In this document: positions 43,740 to 53,179 of the stretch, one piece after another
Position numbering within the stretch: the stretch's first letter is position 1
Layout of the letters: each line of letters starts with the position of its first letter
From: Ferrimonas sediminum
Lineage (GTDB): Bacteria > Pseudomonadota > Gammaproteobacteria > Enterobacterales > Shewanellaceae
DNA: 64,000 bases
Assembly (NCBI RefSeq): GCF_900100175.1
Contig: NZ_FNEM01000002.1
Coordinates: forward strand, 248,001-312,000
Direction of reading: 5' to 3'
Notes under the pieces: generated by a model
Seen by the model: the letters and a program-made list of their open reading frames with translations, nothing else
Told to the model about the DNA's origin: nothing
Database searches by the model: none
Position numbers and translations under genes: made by a program

Positions 43740-44387
43740 ATGGAACAGACCACCACAGTGACCGAGTTTGTCTACTACGCCGATATGTTCGGCACCGCCG
43801 TGTTTGCCATCTCCGGCGCGCTGGCCGCCGGCCGGTTGCGCATGGATCCCTTCGGCGTGACCGTTCTAGCCGCCGTGACCGCCATCGGCGGCGGCACCAT
43901 TCGTGACACCATTTTGGGGGCGCAGCCGGTATTCTGGATCACCGACACCACCTACATCTGGGTGGTGTTGCTCACCGCGCTGATGGTGATGCTGCTGGTG
44001 CGCTGCCCCCGACGCCTGTCGGGAAAATGGTTCCAGCTCGCCGACGCCTTCGGCCTGGCCCTGTTTACCGTCATCGGCGCCCAGAAAGCCCTGGCCTACG
44101 GCGCCTCTCCGCTGATTGCGGTAATGATGGGTGTGATGACCGGTGTGGTGGGCGGCATGATTCGCGACGTGCTGTGCCGCGAGATCCCGCTGGTATTACG
44201 CAAAGAGATCTACGCCACCGCTTCCATTGTCGGTGGGATTTTGTATACCATCAGCCTTGAGTATCAGGTCGCTCAGGTACCGGCGATGATCATCGCCATG
44301 GTCGGCGCCTTGGCCATTCGGGTGTCCGCCATCTACTGGCGCCTGTCTCTGCCCGCGTTTGAACTCAACGGCGACCATCACGACTAA
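43740..44387 (+). CDS. TRIC-type (UPF0126) cation channel family protein
   Basis: Inner-membrane protein (215 aa) with seven predicted membrane segments in two repeats; each repeat carries the family glycine motif: [16 protein letters not shown] and [16 protein letters not shown]. Prokaryotic TRIC homologues are potassium-permeable channels; the physiological role in gammaproteobacteria is not settled. The ATG at 43740 is used; an upstream GTG in frame (43722) lacks a ribosome-binding site. Confidence 0.9.
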   Translation: MEQTTTVTEFVYYADMFGTAVFAISGALAAGRLRMDPFGVTVLAAVTAIGGGTIRDTILGAQPVFWITDTTYIWVVLLTALMVMLLVRCPRRLSGKWFQLADAFGLALFTVIGAQKALAYGASPLIAVMMGVMTGVVGGMIRDVLCREIPLVLRKEIYATASIVGGILYTISLEYQVAQVPAMIIAMVGALAIRVSAIYWRLSLPAFELNGDHHD

Positions 44388-44409
44388 TGCACGCACAATG
44401 GGGAAAAGG

Positions 44410-44931
44410 ATGCTGAAATTCGGAATTATGCTACTGGCGCTGGTCAGTGCACCACTGTGGGCCGCCGGCGCCGACATCGTTCCGGAACAGAATCCAGCCG
44501 TCGCCGCCCCGCAACTCGAGGTACCGGCGCCGATTCTATTGGCGCAGGACTACATCAAGGCCCTGACCCACCGCGACTATAACAGGTTGTCACGTTTCTA
44601 CAGCCGGGAGACCAAGTTTAACGATCGCACCGCCAGCAAGACCATCACCGGCGGCGGCGACATCCTGACCTTTCTGCGCCGCATCCACGTCTACACCCTC
44701 GACTACAGCTTTGAGCCGGACCACGTGTTTCACTCCGGCAATCTGGTGGTGATGATCGGTACCTACCGCTACAAATCCAGAGGAGACCTGTTTGGCAAAC
44801 CGGGGCAGACCATCGAGCTGACCATTCCCGGTGTCACAACCCTGGACCTGGACATGGAGGAGAGGGAGATCAAGAGTCACGTCGATCTGCTGGATTACGA
44901 CACCATGCGCGACCAACTGGCCAACCAGTAA
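44410..44931 (+). CDS. Exported SnoaL/NTF2-like protein of unknown function
   Basis: A 173-aa protein with a signal peptide (MLKFGIMLLALVSAPLWAAGA). The mature part looks like an NTF2-like (SnoaL) fold: APILLAQDYIKALTHRDYNRLSRFYSRETKFNDRTA, then ITGGGDILTFLRRIH and strands HSGNLVVMIGTYRYKSRG. Such folds bind small ligands or serve as scaffolds; no catalytic residues can be assigned. GGGGA lies 5 bases before the ATG at 44410; an ATG at 44398 would add four residues and cannot be excluded. It converges on the gene at 44933. Confidence 0.75.
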   Translation: MLKFGIMLLALVSAPLWAAGADIVPEQNPAVAAPQLEVPAPILLAQDYIKALTHRDYNRLSRFYSRETKFNDRTASKTITGGGDILTFLRRIHVYTLDYSFEPDHVFHSGNLVVMIGTYRYKSRGDLFGKPGQTIELTIPGVTTLDLDMEEREIKSHVDLLDYDTMRDQLANQ

Positions 44932-44932
44932 G

Positions 44933-45319
44933 CTAACCGCGCCGGCTCAGCCAGCCCCCGAGCCCAACCCCCAACACCTGCGCCAACAACGCCGACGGCT
45001 GAGACCAGATCCAGGCGGCCAGATGCCAATGGGTGCCCACCCAGGCCGGCAGAATCAGATACGACAGAGTGGCGGCGCCGACAAGCAGCCACAGGGAGGC
45101 CTCCGGCGTTCCTAACCGGAAGCTGAGCCACGCCAGCACCAACCATACCGGCAGATACGCCAGCGCCGCATCCAGAGCCACCGACAGTGCGTACACTCCG
45201 GTAGCCGGCAGCCACTGGCTGAGCTCATGGGTCAGCATCAACAACGGCAGCATCAGTGCCATCGCCACTACCCCCAACACCCAGCCTGTCAGCACGGTTT
45301 GCCAGGGTCTTATCGTCAT
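44933..45319 (-). CDS. Small inner-membrane protein of unknown function
   Basis: A 128-aa protein with four hydrophobic segments (TVLTGWVLGVVAMALMLPLL; ALAYLPVWLVLAWLSF; LWLLVGAATLSYLILP; LAQVLGVGLGGWLS) and few charged residues. No family recognised. It lies between the NTF2-like gene (1 bp between stops) and tyrS, on the same strand as tyrS but upstream of its terminator only in the sense of distance, so it is probably transcribed separately. Confidence 0.65.
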   Translation of the reverse strand: MTIRPWQTVLTGWVLGVVAMALMLPLLMLTHELSQWLPATGVYALSVALDAALAYLPVWLVLAWLSFRLGTPEASLWLLVGAATLSYLILPAWVGTHWHLAAWIWSQPSALLAQVLGVGLGGWLSRRG

Positions 45320-45376
45320 GGTGATTCCCCCTGACCCAGTTATACCCCAGCCAGGAGCAGGGGTCTTGCCCTGTCA

Positions 45377-45403
45377 TAAAAAAAGCCGCCCTAAGGCGGC
45401 TTG
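45377..45403 (-). terminator. Terminator of tyrS
   Basis: AAGCCGCC/GGCGGCTT stem on the minus strand followed by seven T, about 20 bases after the tyrS stop. Confidence 0.85.
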
Positions 45404-45422
45404 ATGCAGAGTTCAGCCTGAA

Positions 45423-46610
45423 TTACTTCAGGGTGATGCGGGCGAACTTGCGCTTACCCACCTGATACACGGCAGTGCCAGCCGCCGGCACCCACTTGGT
45501 GTCGTCCAGCTTGTCGCCGTCGATCTTCACTGCGCCCTGACGGATCATACGCAGCGCATCACTGGTGGATCCCACCAGGTTCGCTTCCTTGAGCAGGTTG
45601 GCAATGGCCATACCGGCATCGAAGCTCAGCTCCGGCATCTCATCGGGGATGGCGTTTTTCTGGAACCGCTGAATGAAATCCTGGTGCGCCGCTTCCGCCG
45701 CCGCCTCGTCGTGGAAGCGGGCGATGATCTCCTTGGCCAGGGTGATCTTGATGTCGCGCGGGTTGGCACCGTTGGCCATGTCGCGCTTGAACTGCTCGAT
45801 CTCCTCCAGTGGGCGGAAGGACAGCAACTCGTAGTAGTTCCACATCAGCTCATCGGAGATGGACATGATTTTACCGAACATCTCGTTGGCTGGATCCGAC
45901 ACGCCGATGTAGTTGTGGGCGGACTTGGACATCTTCTTGACCCCGTCCAGACCCACCAGCAGTGGCATGGTGATCACGGTCTGAGGGCGCTGGCCCTCCT
46001 CTTTCTGCAGCTCACGGCCCATCAGCAGGTTAAACTTCTGATCGGTTCCGCCCAGTTCCACGTCCGCTTCCAGCGCCACCGAATCCCAACCCTGCAACAG
46101 CGGGTACATAAACTCGTGAATGGCGATGGCCTGTCCGCTGCCATAGCGCTTCTTAAAATCGTCACGCTCCAGCATGCGGGCCACGGTCTGCTTGGATGCC
46201 AGGCGCAGCATCCCCGCCGAGCCCAGCTCGTTCAACCAGCTGGAGTTGAACTCGATGCGGGTTTTGGCCGGATCCAGAATTTTGAACACCTGCTCCTTGT
46301 AGGTTTCGGCGTTGGCCAGCACCTGCTCCTGGGTCAGCGGCGGCCGGGTGCTGTTTTTACCGGAAGGATCGCCCACCATGCCGGTGAAATCACCGATCAG
46401 GAAGATCACCTCGTGGCCCAGTTCCTGGAACTGGCGCAGTTTGTTCAGAATAACGGTGTGGCCAAGGTGGATGTCCGGAGCGGTGGGGTCGGCGCCCAGC
46501 TTCACCTTCAGGGGCTGCCCTGTTTTCAGTTTTTCAATCAGGTCCTGTTCTACCAGGATCTCCTCGGTTCCGCGGCGAATCTCCGCCAGCGCCCGTTCCA
46601 ACTCAGTCAT
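45423..46610 (-). CDS. tyrS: Tyrosyl-tRNA synthetase
   Basis: Class I aminoacyl-tRNA synthetase (395 aa) charging tRNA-Tyr. The HIGH-type motif is HLGH in [17 protein letters not shown], the KMSKS motif is in [14 protein letters not shown], and a C-terminal S4 RNA-binding domain is visible ([19 protein letters not shown]). The frame stays open far upstream to 47945, but the ATG at 46608-46610 has GGAG 8 bases upstream and starts [17 protein letters not shown], the family N-terminus. Confidence 0.96.
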   Translation of the reverse strand: MTELERALAEIRRGTEEILVEQDLIEKLKTGQPLKVKLGADPTAPDIHLGHTVILNKLRQFQELGHEVIFLIGDFTGMVGDPSGKNSTRPPLTQEQVLANAETYKEQVFKILDPAKTRIEFNSSWLNELGSAGMLRLASKQTVARMLERDDFKKRYGSGQAIAIHEFMYPLLQGWDSVALEADVELGGTDQKFNLLMGRELQKEEGQRPQTVITMPLLVGLDGVKKMSKSAHNYIGVSDPANEMFGKIMSISDELMWNYYELLSFRPLEEIEQFKRDMANGANPRDIKITLAKEIIARFHDEAAAEAAHQDFIQRFQKNAIPDEMPELSFDAGMAIANLLKEANLVGSTSDALRMIRQGAVKIDGDKLDDTKWVPAAGTAVYQVGKRKFARITLK

Positions 46611-46757
46611 CAAGCCCACTCCGAAGGTGTTACAACATACAATAAAGGCAGTCATGTTACTGGTTAGGCAGAACAAAGGAAAGAGTGTAGACTTACCCGT
46701 CCGGTTGGAATCTGCGCCTTTGGCATTCAGGTCCTCTCGTTTTACTATGACAGACAG

Positions 46758-48080
46758 ATGAATAGAACAAACACACGCCAACAACCGAGCAAATTGGGGC
46801 CGTTGATTTCTGTGCTCAGGGTACTGCCCACCCCGCATAAAATCGGCCTGTTTGCCCTTTCGTTGCTGACTCTGCTGCTGTTGTCGCTGCCTTCGGCCAG
46901 TGACCTGGCGGCGGAGTTCATTGAGCCTCTTCCCGTTAATCAGCGGTTGCCCCTGGCACTGGAGGTTCAGTCCGCCCAGGCACAGCCCCTGCAGCCCAGG
47001 CTCAACTGGCAGTCGTTCACGGTGCAGTCCGGAGACAGCCTGGCCCTGCTGTTTGATCGTGCCGGACTCAGTCCCCAGCAGCTGTACCGCATTACCCAAC
47101 TGCCCATCGCCGGCAAACGCCTGCCCAGAGTGATGCCTGGCCAGGTGATCGAGTTGGGCCGGGACAGCCAGGGTGAGTTGAAGCACCTGCGCTACGCCAT
47201 GGACAACAAGCAGACCCTGCAGGTGGAACAACAGCAACAGGGACTGGCCGAGTGGGTAGAAACCAAGGAGGTGGAGCTGCGCACCGCCTACGCCAGTGCC
47301 ACCATCGAGTCCAATTTCTGGAACGCCGCCGTCAGCGCCGGCATGAGCCCCAACCAGATCATGAGTCTGGCCGGCATCTTTGGCTGGGACATCGATTTTG
47401 CCCTGGACATTCGCGCCGGCGATCGCTTCAGCGTCCTGTATGAGCAGGAGTTCATCGACGGCCACTTCGCCGCCGACGGCAAGATCGTCGCCGCCGAGTT
47501 CACCAACCAGGGCGACACCTTCCGGGCGGTCCGTCACACCGACGGCAACTTCTACTCCGACAAAGGCAAGGCGATGCGAAAAGCCTTCCTGCGGGCTCCG
47601 GTCCAGTTCAACTACGTCAGCTCCAACTTCAACCCCCGCCGCCTGCACCCGGTCACCAAGCGGGTTCGCCCCCACAATGGCACCGACTACGTTGCGCCGG
47701 TGGGCACCCCGATCATGGCCGCCGGTGACGGCAAGGTCATTCAGTCCGCCTACAACAACCTCAATGGCAACTACGTGTTCATTCAGCATGGCGGCAAGTA
47801 CGTCACCAAGTACCTGCACCTTAAAAAGCGCAAAGTGAAGCAGGGGCAACGGGTCAAACAGGGCCAGACCATTGGCCTGCTGGGCTCCACCGGCCGGGTC
47901 ACCGGCGCCCACCTGCACTATGAATTCCTGGTCAATGGCGTCCATCGCAACCCACGTAAAGTCAAACTGCCAGAGGCCGCCGACATCGCCAGAAAGGATC
48001 GGGCCGCATTCCTTGCCTATGCTAAGGAACAGTTACACACTCTGGAACACCGTCAGCAGATCATGGTAGCGATGCAATGA
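46758..48080 (+). CDS. mepM: Murein DD-endopeptidase, M23 family (MepM-like)
   Basis: Periplasmic, membrane-anchored peptidase (440 aa) that cuts peptide cross-links in peptidoglycan. One membrane anchor ([16 protein letters not shown]) near residue 35; a LysM/OapA-like segment around [21 protein letters not shown] (~90-130); a C-terminal LytM domain with zinc ligands in [10 protein letters not shown] and [12 protein letters not shown]. Divergent from tyrS and overlapping anmK by 4 bp, an order shared with other gammaproteobacteria; endopeptidase and anhydro-MurNAc kinase both serve wall turnover and recycling. Confidence 0.93.
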   Translation: MNRTNTRQQPSKLGPLISVLRVLPTPHKIGLFALSLLTLLLLSLPSASDLAAEFIEPLPVNQRLPLALEVQSAQAQPLQPRLNWQSFTVQSGDSLALLFDRAGLSPQQLYRITQLPIAGKRLPRVMPGQVIELGRDSQGELKHLRYAMDNKQTLQVEQQQQGLAEWVETKEVELRTAYASATIESNFWNAAVSAGMSPNQIMSLAGIFGWDIDFALDIRAGDRFSVLYEQEFIDGHFAADGKIVAAEFTNQGDTFRAVRHTDGNFYSDKGKAMRKAFLRAPVQFNYVSSNFNPRRLHPVTKRVRPHNGTDYVAPVGTPIMAAGDGKVIQSAYNNLNGNYVFIQHGGKYVTKYLHLKKRKVKQGQRVKQGQTIGLLGSTGRVTGAHLHYEFLVNGVHRNPRKVKLPEAADIARKDRAAFLAYAKEQLHTLEHRQQIMVAMQ

Positions 48081-49177
48081 CCCGATACATCGGCTTAATG
48101 TCCGGCACCAGCATGGACGGCATTGATGCCGTACTGGTGGAGTTTAATGGCCGGCGCCCCACCCTGGTCGCCAGCCACAGCCACGAGTATGACCCGCACC
48201 TGCTGGAGCAGTTGCACCGCCTGTGCAGCACCGGCAACGACGAAATTAACCGTCTGGGCCAAATCGATCGCCAGGTCGGCAAAGCCTTTGCCGAAGCCAC
48301 CAACGCCTTGATGACCAAGGCCGGTATCAGTGCTGACAGCGTCCGCGCCATCGGCAGCCACGGCCAGACCATCCGCCATATGCCGGACGGCCCCCATGGC
48401 TTCAGCCTGCAGATTGGCGACCCCAACACCCTGGCCGTCGACACCGGCATCGACGTGGTGGCGGATTTTCGCCGTAAAGACGTTGCCCTGGGTGGCCAGG
48501 GCGCGCCGCTGGTGCCCGCCTTTCACCAGGCGATGTTCGGTGGCAACCAGCCCAGAGTCATCGCCAACATCGGTGGCATCGCCAACATCACCTGGTTGCC
48601 GGGAAACGCCGATCAGGTGCTGGGGTACGACACCGGTCCGGGCAACACCCTGATGGACGCCTGGGTGCGGCAGCACAATCAGCAGGCGTTTGACCAGGAT
48701 GGTCAACTGGCCGCCGCCGGCACCATCAAAACCGAGTTACTGAAGCGGCTGCTCAGCCACCCCTACTTCAGCCAGCCAGCGCCAAAAAGCACCGGCCGCG
48801 AGCTGTTTAACCAAGCCTGGCTCAACTACCAGCTGGAACCCTTTATGAACGCCCGCGCCGAAGACGTGCAGGCAACCCTGCTGGCCTTCACGGTGGAAAC
48901 CCTGGCGGCGGAGATTGCCCAGCTGAGTCAGGATGCCAACGTGTATCTGTGCGGCGGCGGCGCCTTTAACGGCCACCTGGTCAAGCAGCTGTCCCGGGCC
49001 CTGCCCCACCACCGCATCGACAGCACCGATGCCCTGGGCGTGCCGCCACAGTGGGTGGAAGGGATGGCCTTTGCCTGGCTGGCTCATTGTCATCTGCACG
49101 GCATTCCCGGCAATCTGCCAGCCGTGACCGGCGCCAGCCGCACAGCCATTCTGGGCACCCTGACCCCGGCCGGATAA
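48077..49177 (+). CDS. anmK: Anhydro-N-acetylmuramic acid kinase
   Basis: Phosphorylates 1,6-anhydro-MurNAc to MurNAc-6-phosphate in peptidoglycan recycling. The 366-aa protein starts [23 protein letters not shown], the AnmK signature, and has [33 protein letters not shown] and [14 protein letters not shown]. The ATGA overlap with mepM shows coupling. Confidence 0.96.
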   Translation: MTRYIGLMSGTSMDGIDAVLVEFNGRRPTLVASHSHEYDPHLLEQLHRLCSTGNDEINRLGQIDRQVGKAFAEATNALMTKAGISADSVRAIGSHGQTIRHMPDGPHGFSLQIGDPNTLAVDTGIDVVADFRRKDVALGGQGAPLVPAFHQAMFGGNQPRVIANIGGIANITWLPGNADQVLGYDTGPGNTLMDAWVRQHNQQAFDQDGQLAAAGTIKTELLKRLLSHPYFSQPAPKSTGRELFNQAWLNYQLEPFMNARAEDVQATLLAFTVETLAAEIAQLSQDANVYLCGGGAFNGHLVKQLSRALPHHRIDSTDALGVPPQWVEGMAFAWLAHCHLHGIPGNLPAVTGASRTAILGTLTPAG

Positions 49178-49218
49178 GCTACACTCAGCAACACGCTGTC
49201 CGACACTCAGGAGTGCCC

Positions 49219-49614
49219 ATGCTACGCTTTTCCCGTCCACTGAACCTGTGCCTGTGTGCCGGTGTGTCACTGTCACTCTGTGGTTGCGGTACCCTGCTGC
49301 ACCCGGAGCGGCAGGGCCAGAAAAATGGCCAACTGGATCCCGCCATTGTACTGCTGGATGCTCTGGGGCTGGTGCTGTTCATCATTCCGGGCATCGTCGC
49401 CTTTGGCATCGACTTCCACAACGGCACCATCTACCTGCCCGCCAGTACGGCTGGCCAGCGCCATTTCGAGCCGAACCAGCTCACTCCGGCGCAACTCGAC
49501 GCCCTGCTCAGTGATCAACTGGGCCAACCGGTTTCGCTGCAGGATCCGGCACTGGTGCGGCTCCCCCAGTCCAGTCCGCAACAGCTTCAACAACAGCTTC
49601 AGCGCTTTCGGTGA
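49219..49614 (+). CDS. Small predicted lipoprotein or membrane protein, YceK-like
   Basis: A 131-aa protein with an N-terminal signal (MLRFSRPLNLCLCAGVSLSL) ending in LCGCG; C23 could be lipidated although the cysteine at -2 is unusual for a lipobox. It then has CGTLLHPERQGQ, a hydrophobic stretch LLDALGLVLFIIPGIVAFGIDF, and FHNGTIYLP, a layout resembling YceK-type lipoproteins. The ATG at 49219 has GGAG 5 bases upstream. About 40 bp after anmK, possibly in the same transcript. Function unknown. Confidence 0.72.
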   Translation: MLRFSRPLNLCLCAGVSLSLCGCGTLLHPERQGQKNGQLDPAIVLLDALGLVLFIIPGIVAFGIDFHNGTIYLPASTAGQRHFEPNQLTPAQLDALLSDQLGQPVSLQDPALVRLPQSSPQQLQQQLQRFR

Positions 49615-49821
49615 CCGCAAGCCGGTGTCGGGGGCACGGGTCCCCGATACTACCACCTCCGCCTGCACTTACTCTTTTGTCATTGAATTTATTAAAGTTA
49701 TCACTAGTTTTATCCCTAAAAAACAGATAACGCATTGATATGCAACGTTTTAAGTTTTACTAAACTGTGAAACAATTGTTAATCCTGCTGAATAATCATA
49801 AAAATCGGTCAAGGTCTGATC

Positions 49822-49861
49822 GGCTGGCCGCCGCAGGATCTCCTTCTCAGGCCAGCCTTTT
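49822..49861 (+). terminator. Hairpin upstream of the small lipoprotein gene
   Basis: Perfect 8-bp arms GGCTGGCC and GGCCAGCC with a 20-base loop, followed by TTTT and AT-rich sequence. It could end an upstream transcript, a small RNA, or act in the leader of the following gene pair. Confidence 0.45.
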
Positions 49862-49894
49862 AAATTATAAAAAACTAATGTATGGGCTCCTATT

Positions 49895-50158
49895 ATGAAA
49901 TTGCACTGGATTGCCCTGGGTGTTGTGCTCGCCGGCTGCGCCGCCGACCCCCAGCCTACGACCAGGCCGTTAAAGCCACCACCGGAGTGTCGGCAGGGGA
50001 GTGCCCCCATTATCGACACGCAAAAGCTGATCACCCTGCTGATCGAAACCGGCAAGATCACCGAGCAGATGACACCGGAGCAGATCGACGCCGCCGTGGC
50101 CAGCTACATTAGAGATAAAAACGATCGCTGCGGACCGTACACCCAACCCAAGATGTAA
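49895..50158 (+). CDS. Small outer-membrane lipoprotein next to the M6 protease
   Basis: An 87-aa lipoprotein: MKLHWIALGVVLAGC with lipobox LAGC and lipidated C15; Ala at +2 favours the outer membrane. The mature part is short, proline-rich at first (RPLKPPPECRQG), then helical (DTQKLITLLIETGKITEQMTPEQIDAAVASYI), with two further cysteines (C32 and one near the end) able to form a disulfide. It lies 15 bp before the M6 protease gene and probably shares its transcript. No family recognised; a role with the protease is only an inference. Confidence 0.72.
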   Translation: MKLHWIALGVVLAGCAADPQPTTRPLKPPPECRQGSAPIIDTQKLITLLIETGKITEQMTPEQIDAAVASYIRDKNDRCGPYTQPKM

Positions 50159-50173
50159 TTACAGGGACAGTTA

Positions 50174-52981
50174 ATGAAAATACTCACCTTCACCAGCGTC
50201 GCATTGCTGGCGTCCAGTTTGCTGCCGGCGGCCCTGGCCGCCCCGATTCAGCCTCACCCGTCGGATCCCGGGGTCATCAACCACGAACGCATCGAGTACT
50301 GGCTGAAAAAGCGGGGCGAACTGCAGGCCGATGCGGATCAGGCCACCATTGAGCAGCGACTGCAGCACTTTACCCGCAAAGCCTTCACCCCGCCGCAACG
50401 CTTCGATGGCCTGCAGCTGCGCTCCCGTTTCCACAGCACCGATCGCAAAGGCCTGCAGGTTCGGGCAATGACGCTGCCTGGCTATGCCGACGCCCAGACC
50501 AAAACCGTGAAAGTGCTGGGGATCCTGATCGATTTTCCCGACCTGAAGCACGACGCCAATCGACTGCAGCCCGGCGACAGCGGCATGTACTACCCCAGCT
50601 ACCCGGTCAGCCATTACCAGAACCTGCTGTTCTCAGCCTCTGGTTTCAGCGGCCCCGATGGCCAGACCCTGCAATCCGGACGCCAGTTCTACGGCGAAGA
50701 GTCCGGCAACAGCTTTATCTTTGATGGCCAGGTATTCGGCTGGCTGACCGCCGACAACAACGCCGCCCATTACGGTGGCAACGCCGGTGACCAGGACAAC
50801 GATCAGGCCGTACCGGACCTGGTGATGGAAGCGGTCACCAAGCTGGTGGCCTCCGGCCAGGTCGATCTGGCGGAGTTTGACAAAGAAGACCAGTACGACC
50901 TCGATAACGACGGCAACCTCAACGAACCGGACGGCATCATCGATCACATCATGCTGTTCCACTCCAGCATCGGCGAAGAGGCCGGCGGCGGGGTTCTCGG
51001 CGCCGACGCCATCTGGTCACACCGGTTCTTTGTGTTCGACAACAACTACCAACCGGTGGACATTCCCGGCAGTAACTACAAGGTCTACGGCTACACGGTC
51101 CAGCCCATCGACGCCGCCGCCGGCGTCTGTACCCATGAATTTGGTCACGACCTGGGCCTGCCGGACGAATACGATACCGGCTATTCCAGCCACGGCTCGC
51201 CGGTGGGCAGCTGGTCGCTGATGTCCGGCGGCAGCTGGACCGGCAACCCGGCCGGCAGCGAGCCCTCCTCCATGAGCGCCTATGCCCGCGATTACCTGCA
51301 GACCACCTATGGCGGCCGCTGGATCAACGCCACCGAGGTAGACCTGAGCGACCTGGGCAACGCGCCGCAGAGTCACAACCTGGTCAGCGCCATCAACCAC
51401 GATGCCGTCAACCAGCTGAAGATTACCCTGCCGCCGACACCGGAAGCGTTCACCCCCCCCTACAGCGGCAGCTACCAGTATTACTCCGGCAGCGGCAATC
51501 AACTGACCAACAGCGCGCAGCTGCAACTGACACTGCCCGCCGGCAACGACATTCGCTGGTCGATGAAGGCGCACTGGGGCATCGAAACCGATTACGACTA
51601 CCTGCAACTGCGGGTCAACGGCACGCCCGTCGATGCCGGCCACAGCAACACCGACAACCCCTATTACGCCGGCCTCGGTCCCTACTATAGCGGCAACTCC
51701 ACCGCCGTCGCCGGCGCCGAAGGGGATCAGGGCTGGGTCACCCTGGAGGCGGATCTCAGTGACTACGCCGGTCAGACTGTCACCCTGAGCCTGCATTACA
51801 TCACCGACACCGCCGTGGCCGAGTACGGCTTTGTGGCCGACGACATCAAGGTCTCCGCCAATGGCACCCCGCTGTTCAGCGCCGGAGGCGAACAGCAGGG
51901 GGAGCTGACCCTCAACGGCTTTATCCGCACCGACGACACCAAACCCGGCGCCGATCGCGGCTACTTCGTGCAACTGCGCCAGTTCAGCGGCAACGATCGC
52001 GGCCTGGCCGAAACCCGCTACAACCCCGGGGTGCTGATGTGGCACTACAATGCCGGTTACAGCGACAACAACGTTGGCACCCACCCCGGCTACGGCTTTA
52101 CCGGCGTGGTCGATGCCGATCAGGTGCTGATCCCCAACGCCGGCAGCGCCACCCAGATTCAGGATGCCACCTTCAGCATCTACCCCCAGAAAAACAACAG
52201 CAATGACAGCCACTTGGACGCCATCAGCATCTTCGACGACAGCCTGGACTACAGCGCGCCTGAACAGCCTCAATCCGGCCTGGTGTTGCCCGAACTGGGT
52301 CTGGTGATGACGGTCACCGAACAGGCGCCTGACTTTGCCACCGCAACGGTAACTCTGCAACGAACCACCCCGGACCCCATCAGCGGCGTGGTGGCGAGCA
52401 GCATCGATGGCGCCAGCGTCAGCCTCAGCGCCGAACTCAGCGGCGGCGTTGCCCCGTTCAGCTACAGCTGGGATCTGGGCAACGGCAGCAGCAGCACCGA
52501 GGCCGCGCCTCAGGTCACCTACGCCAACAGCGGCGATTACACCGTGGTGCTGACCGCCACCGATGCTGTGGGAACCGTGTTCCAGCAGCAACAGCAGGTC
52601 AGCGTGGTGGTGCCACTGGTGATCACCCTGCAAGCCAGCAGTGACGATCTGCTGGTCAACCTCAGCGCCGACATCCGCGGCGGGGCCACCGAACACACCC
52701 TGGCCTGGAGCATGGGTGACGATAGCGGTTATACCCAGAACACCGTCAGCCACAGCTACGCCGAGGCGGGCACCTACACCGTCACCCTGACGGTAACCGA
52801 CGCCCTGGGGCAGGTGGCCACGCAATCCACCTCGGTGACCGTTACCGCCCCGGACAGCGGCAGTGGCGGCAGCACGCCGGATCCAGAGCCACCGGTGGCC
52901 AGCGGTGGTGGCGGGGGCGGTAGCCTGGGGTGGTTCACCCTGCTGATGCTGCCTCTGATGGGCCGGCGCCTGCGTCGCTGA
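50174..52981 (+). CDS. Secreted M6-family metalloprotease with PKD domains and GlyGly-CTERM tail
   Basis: Secreted zinc protease (935 aa) of the immune-inhibitor-A family. Signal peptide MKILTFTSVALLASSLLPAALA. The M6 domain has the zinc motif HEFGHDLGLPD: H321, E322, H325 and D331, followed by the Met-turn region LMSGGSW. A beta-sandwich region follows (~440-720), then two PKD domains (FSYSWDLGNGSSSTEA, ~750-830; LAWSMGDDSGYTQ, ~835-910). The C-terminus SGGGGGGSLGWFTLLMLPLM plus GRRLRR is a textbook GlyGly-CTERM signal, as in the subtilase at 22531-26460. Confidence 0.94.
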   Translation: MKILTFTSVALLASSLLPAALAAPIQPHPSDPGVINHERIEYWLKKRGELQADADQATIEQRLQHFTRKAFTPPQRFDGLQLRSRFHSTDRKGLQVRAMTLPGYADAQTKTVKVLGILIDFPDLKHDANRLQPGDSGMYYPSYPVSHYQNLLFSASGFSGPDGQTLQSGRQFYGEESGNSFIFDGQVFGWLTADNNAAHYGGNAGDQDNDQAVPDLVMEAVTKLVASGQVDLAEFDKEDQYDLDNDGNLNEPDGIIDHIMLFHSSIGEEAGGGVLGADAIWSHRFFVFDNNYQPVDIPGSNYKVYGYTVQPIDAAAGVCTHEFGHDLGLPDEYDTGYSSHGSPVGSWSLMSGGSWTGNPAGSEPSSMSAYARDYLQTTYGGRWINATEVDLSDLGNAPQSHNLVSAINHDAVNQLKITLPPTPEAFTPPYSGSYQYYSGSGNQLTNSAQLQLTLPAGNDIRWSMKAHWGIETDYDYLQLRVNGTPVDAGHSNTDNPYYAGLGPYYSGNSTAVAGAEGDQGWVTLEADLSDYAGQTVTLSLHYITDTAVAEYGFVADDIKVSANGTPLFSAGGEQQGELTLNGFIRTDDTKPGADRGYFVQLRQFSGNDRGLAETRYNPGVLMWHYNAGYSDNNVGTHPGYGFTGVVDADQVLIPNAGSATQIQDATFSIYPQKNNSNDSHLDAISIFDDSLDYSAPEQPQSGLVLPELGLVMTVTEQAPDFATATVTLQRTTPDPISGVVASSIDGASVSLSAELSGGVAPFSYSWDLGNGSSSTEAAPQVTYANSGDYTVVLTATDAVGTVFQQQQQVSVVVPLVITLQASSDDLLVNLSADIRGGATEHTLAWSMGDDSGYTQNTVSHSYAEAGTYTVTLTVTDALGQVATQSTSVTVTAPDSGSGGSTPDPEPPVASGGGGGGSLGWFTLLMLPLMGRRLRR

Positions 52982-53002
52982 TCGCACCCCGCTTCTGTAA
53001 CA

Positions 53003-53028
53003 AGCCTCCGTCCGCGGAGGCTTTTTTG
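53003..53028 (+). terminator. Terminator of the M6 protease gene
   Basis: GCCTCCG/CGGAGGC stem with a TCCG loop followed by TTTTTT, 22 bases after the stop codon. Confidence 0.88.
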
Positions 53029-53132
53029 TGCCCATGATGCGATAGAAGGGACAAAGCGCCGGTCCCGCCGCTCCAGACTCCGCCGGGGCCAGACGCCCCA
53101 CCGTGGACCTAACTCCGGCTGAAAGGTGCATT

Positions 53133-53160
53133 AAAAAAGGCAGCCAACGCTGCCTTTTTG
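53133..53160 (-). terminator. Terminator of the RND efflux operon
   Basis: AAAGGCAGC/GCTGCCTTT stem on the minus strand followed by a T-run, 20 bases after the RND pump stop. Confidence 0.85.
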
Positions 53161-53179
53161 AAGAATCACACAGCGGGCG

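Noticed and set aside
46611-47945. Upstream extension of the tyrS frame to 840 residues
   Set aside because: The extra part is antisense to mepM, and the family start [11 protein letters not shown] at 46610 has its own ribosome-binding site.
51017-53131. Long open frame (704 codons) on the minus strand opposite the M6 protease
   Set aside because: Antisense to a gene with complete catalytic and sorting motifs; composition is dominated by Gly, Ala and Val with no domain pattern.
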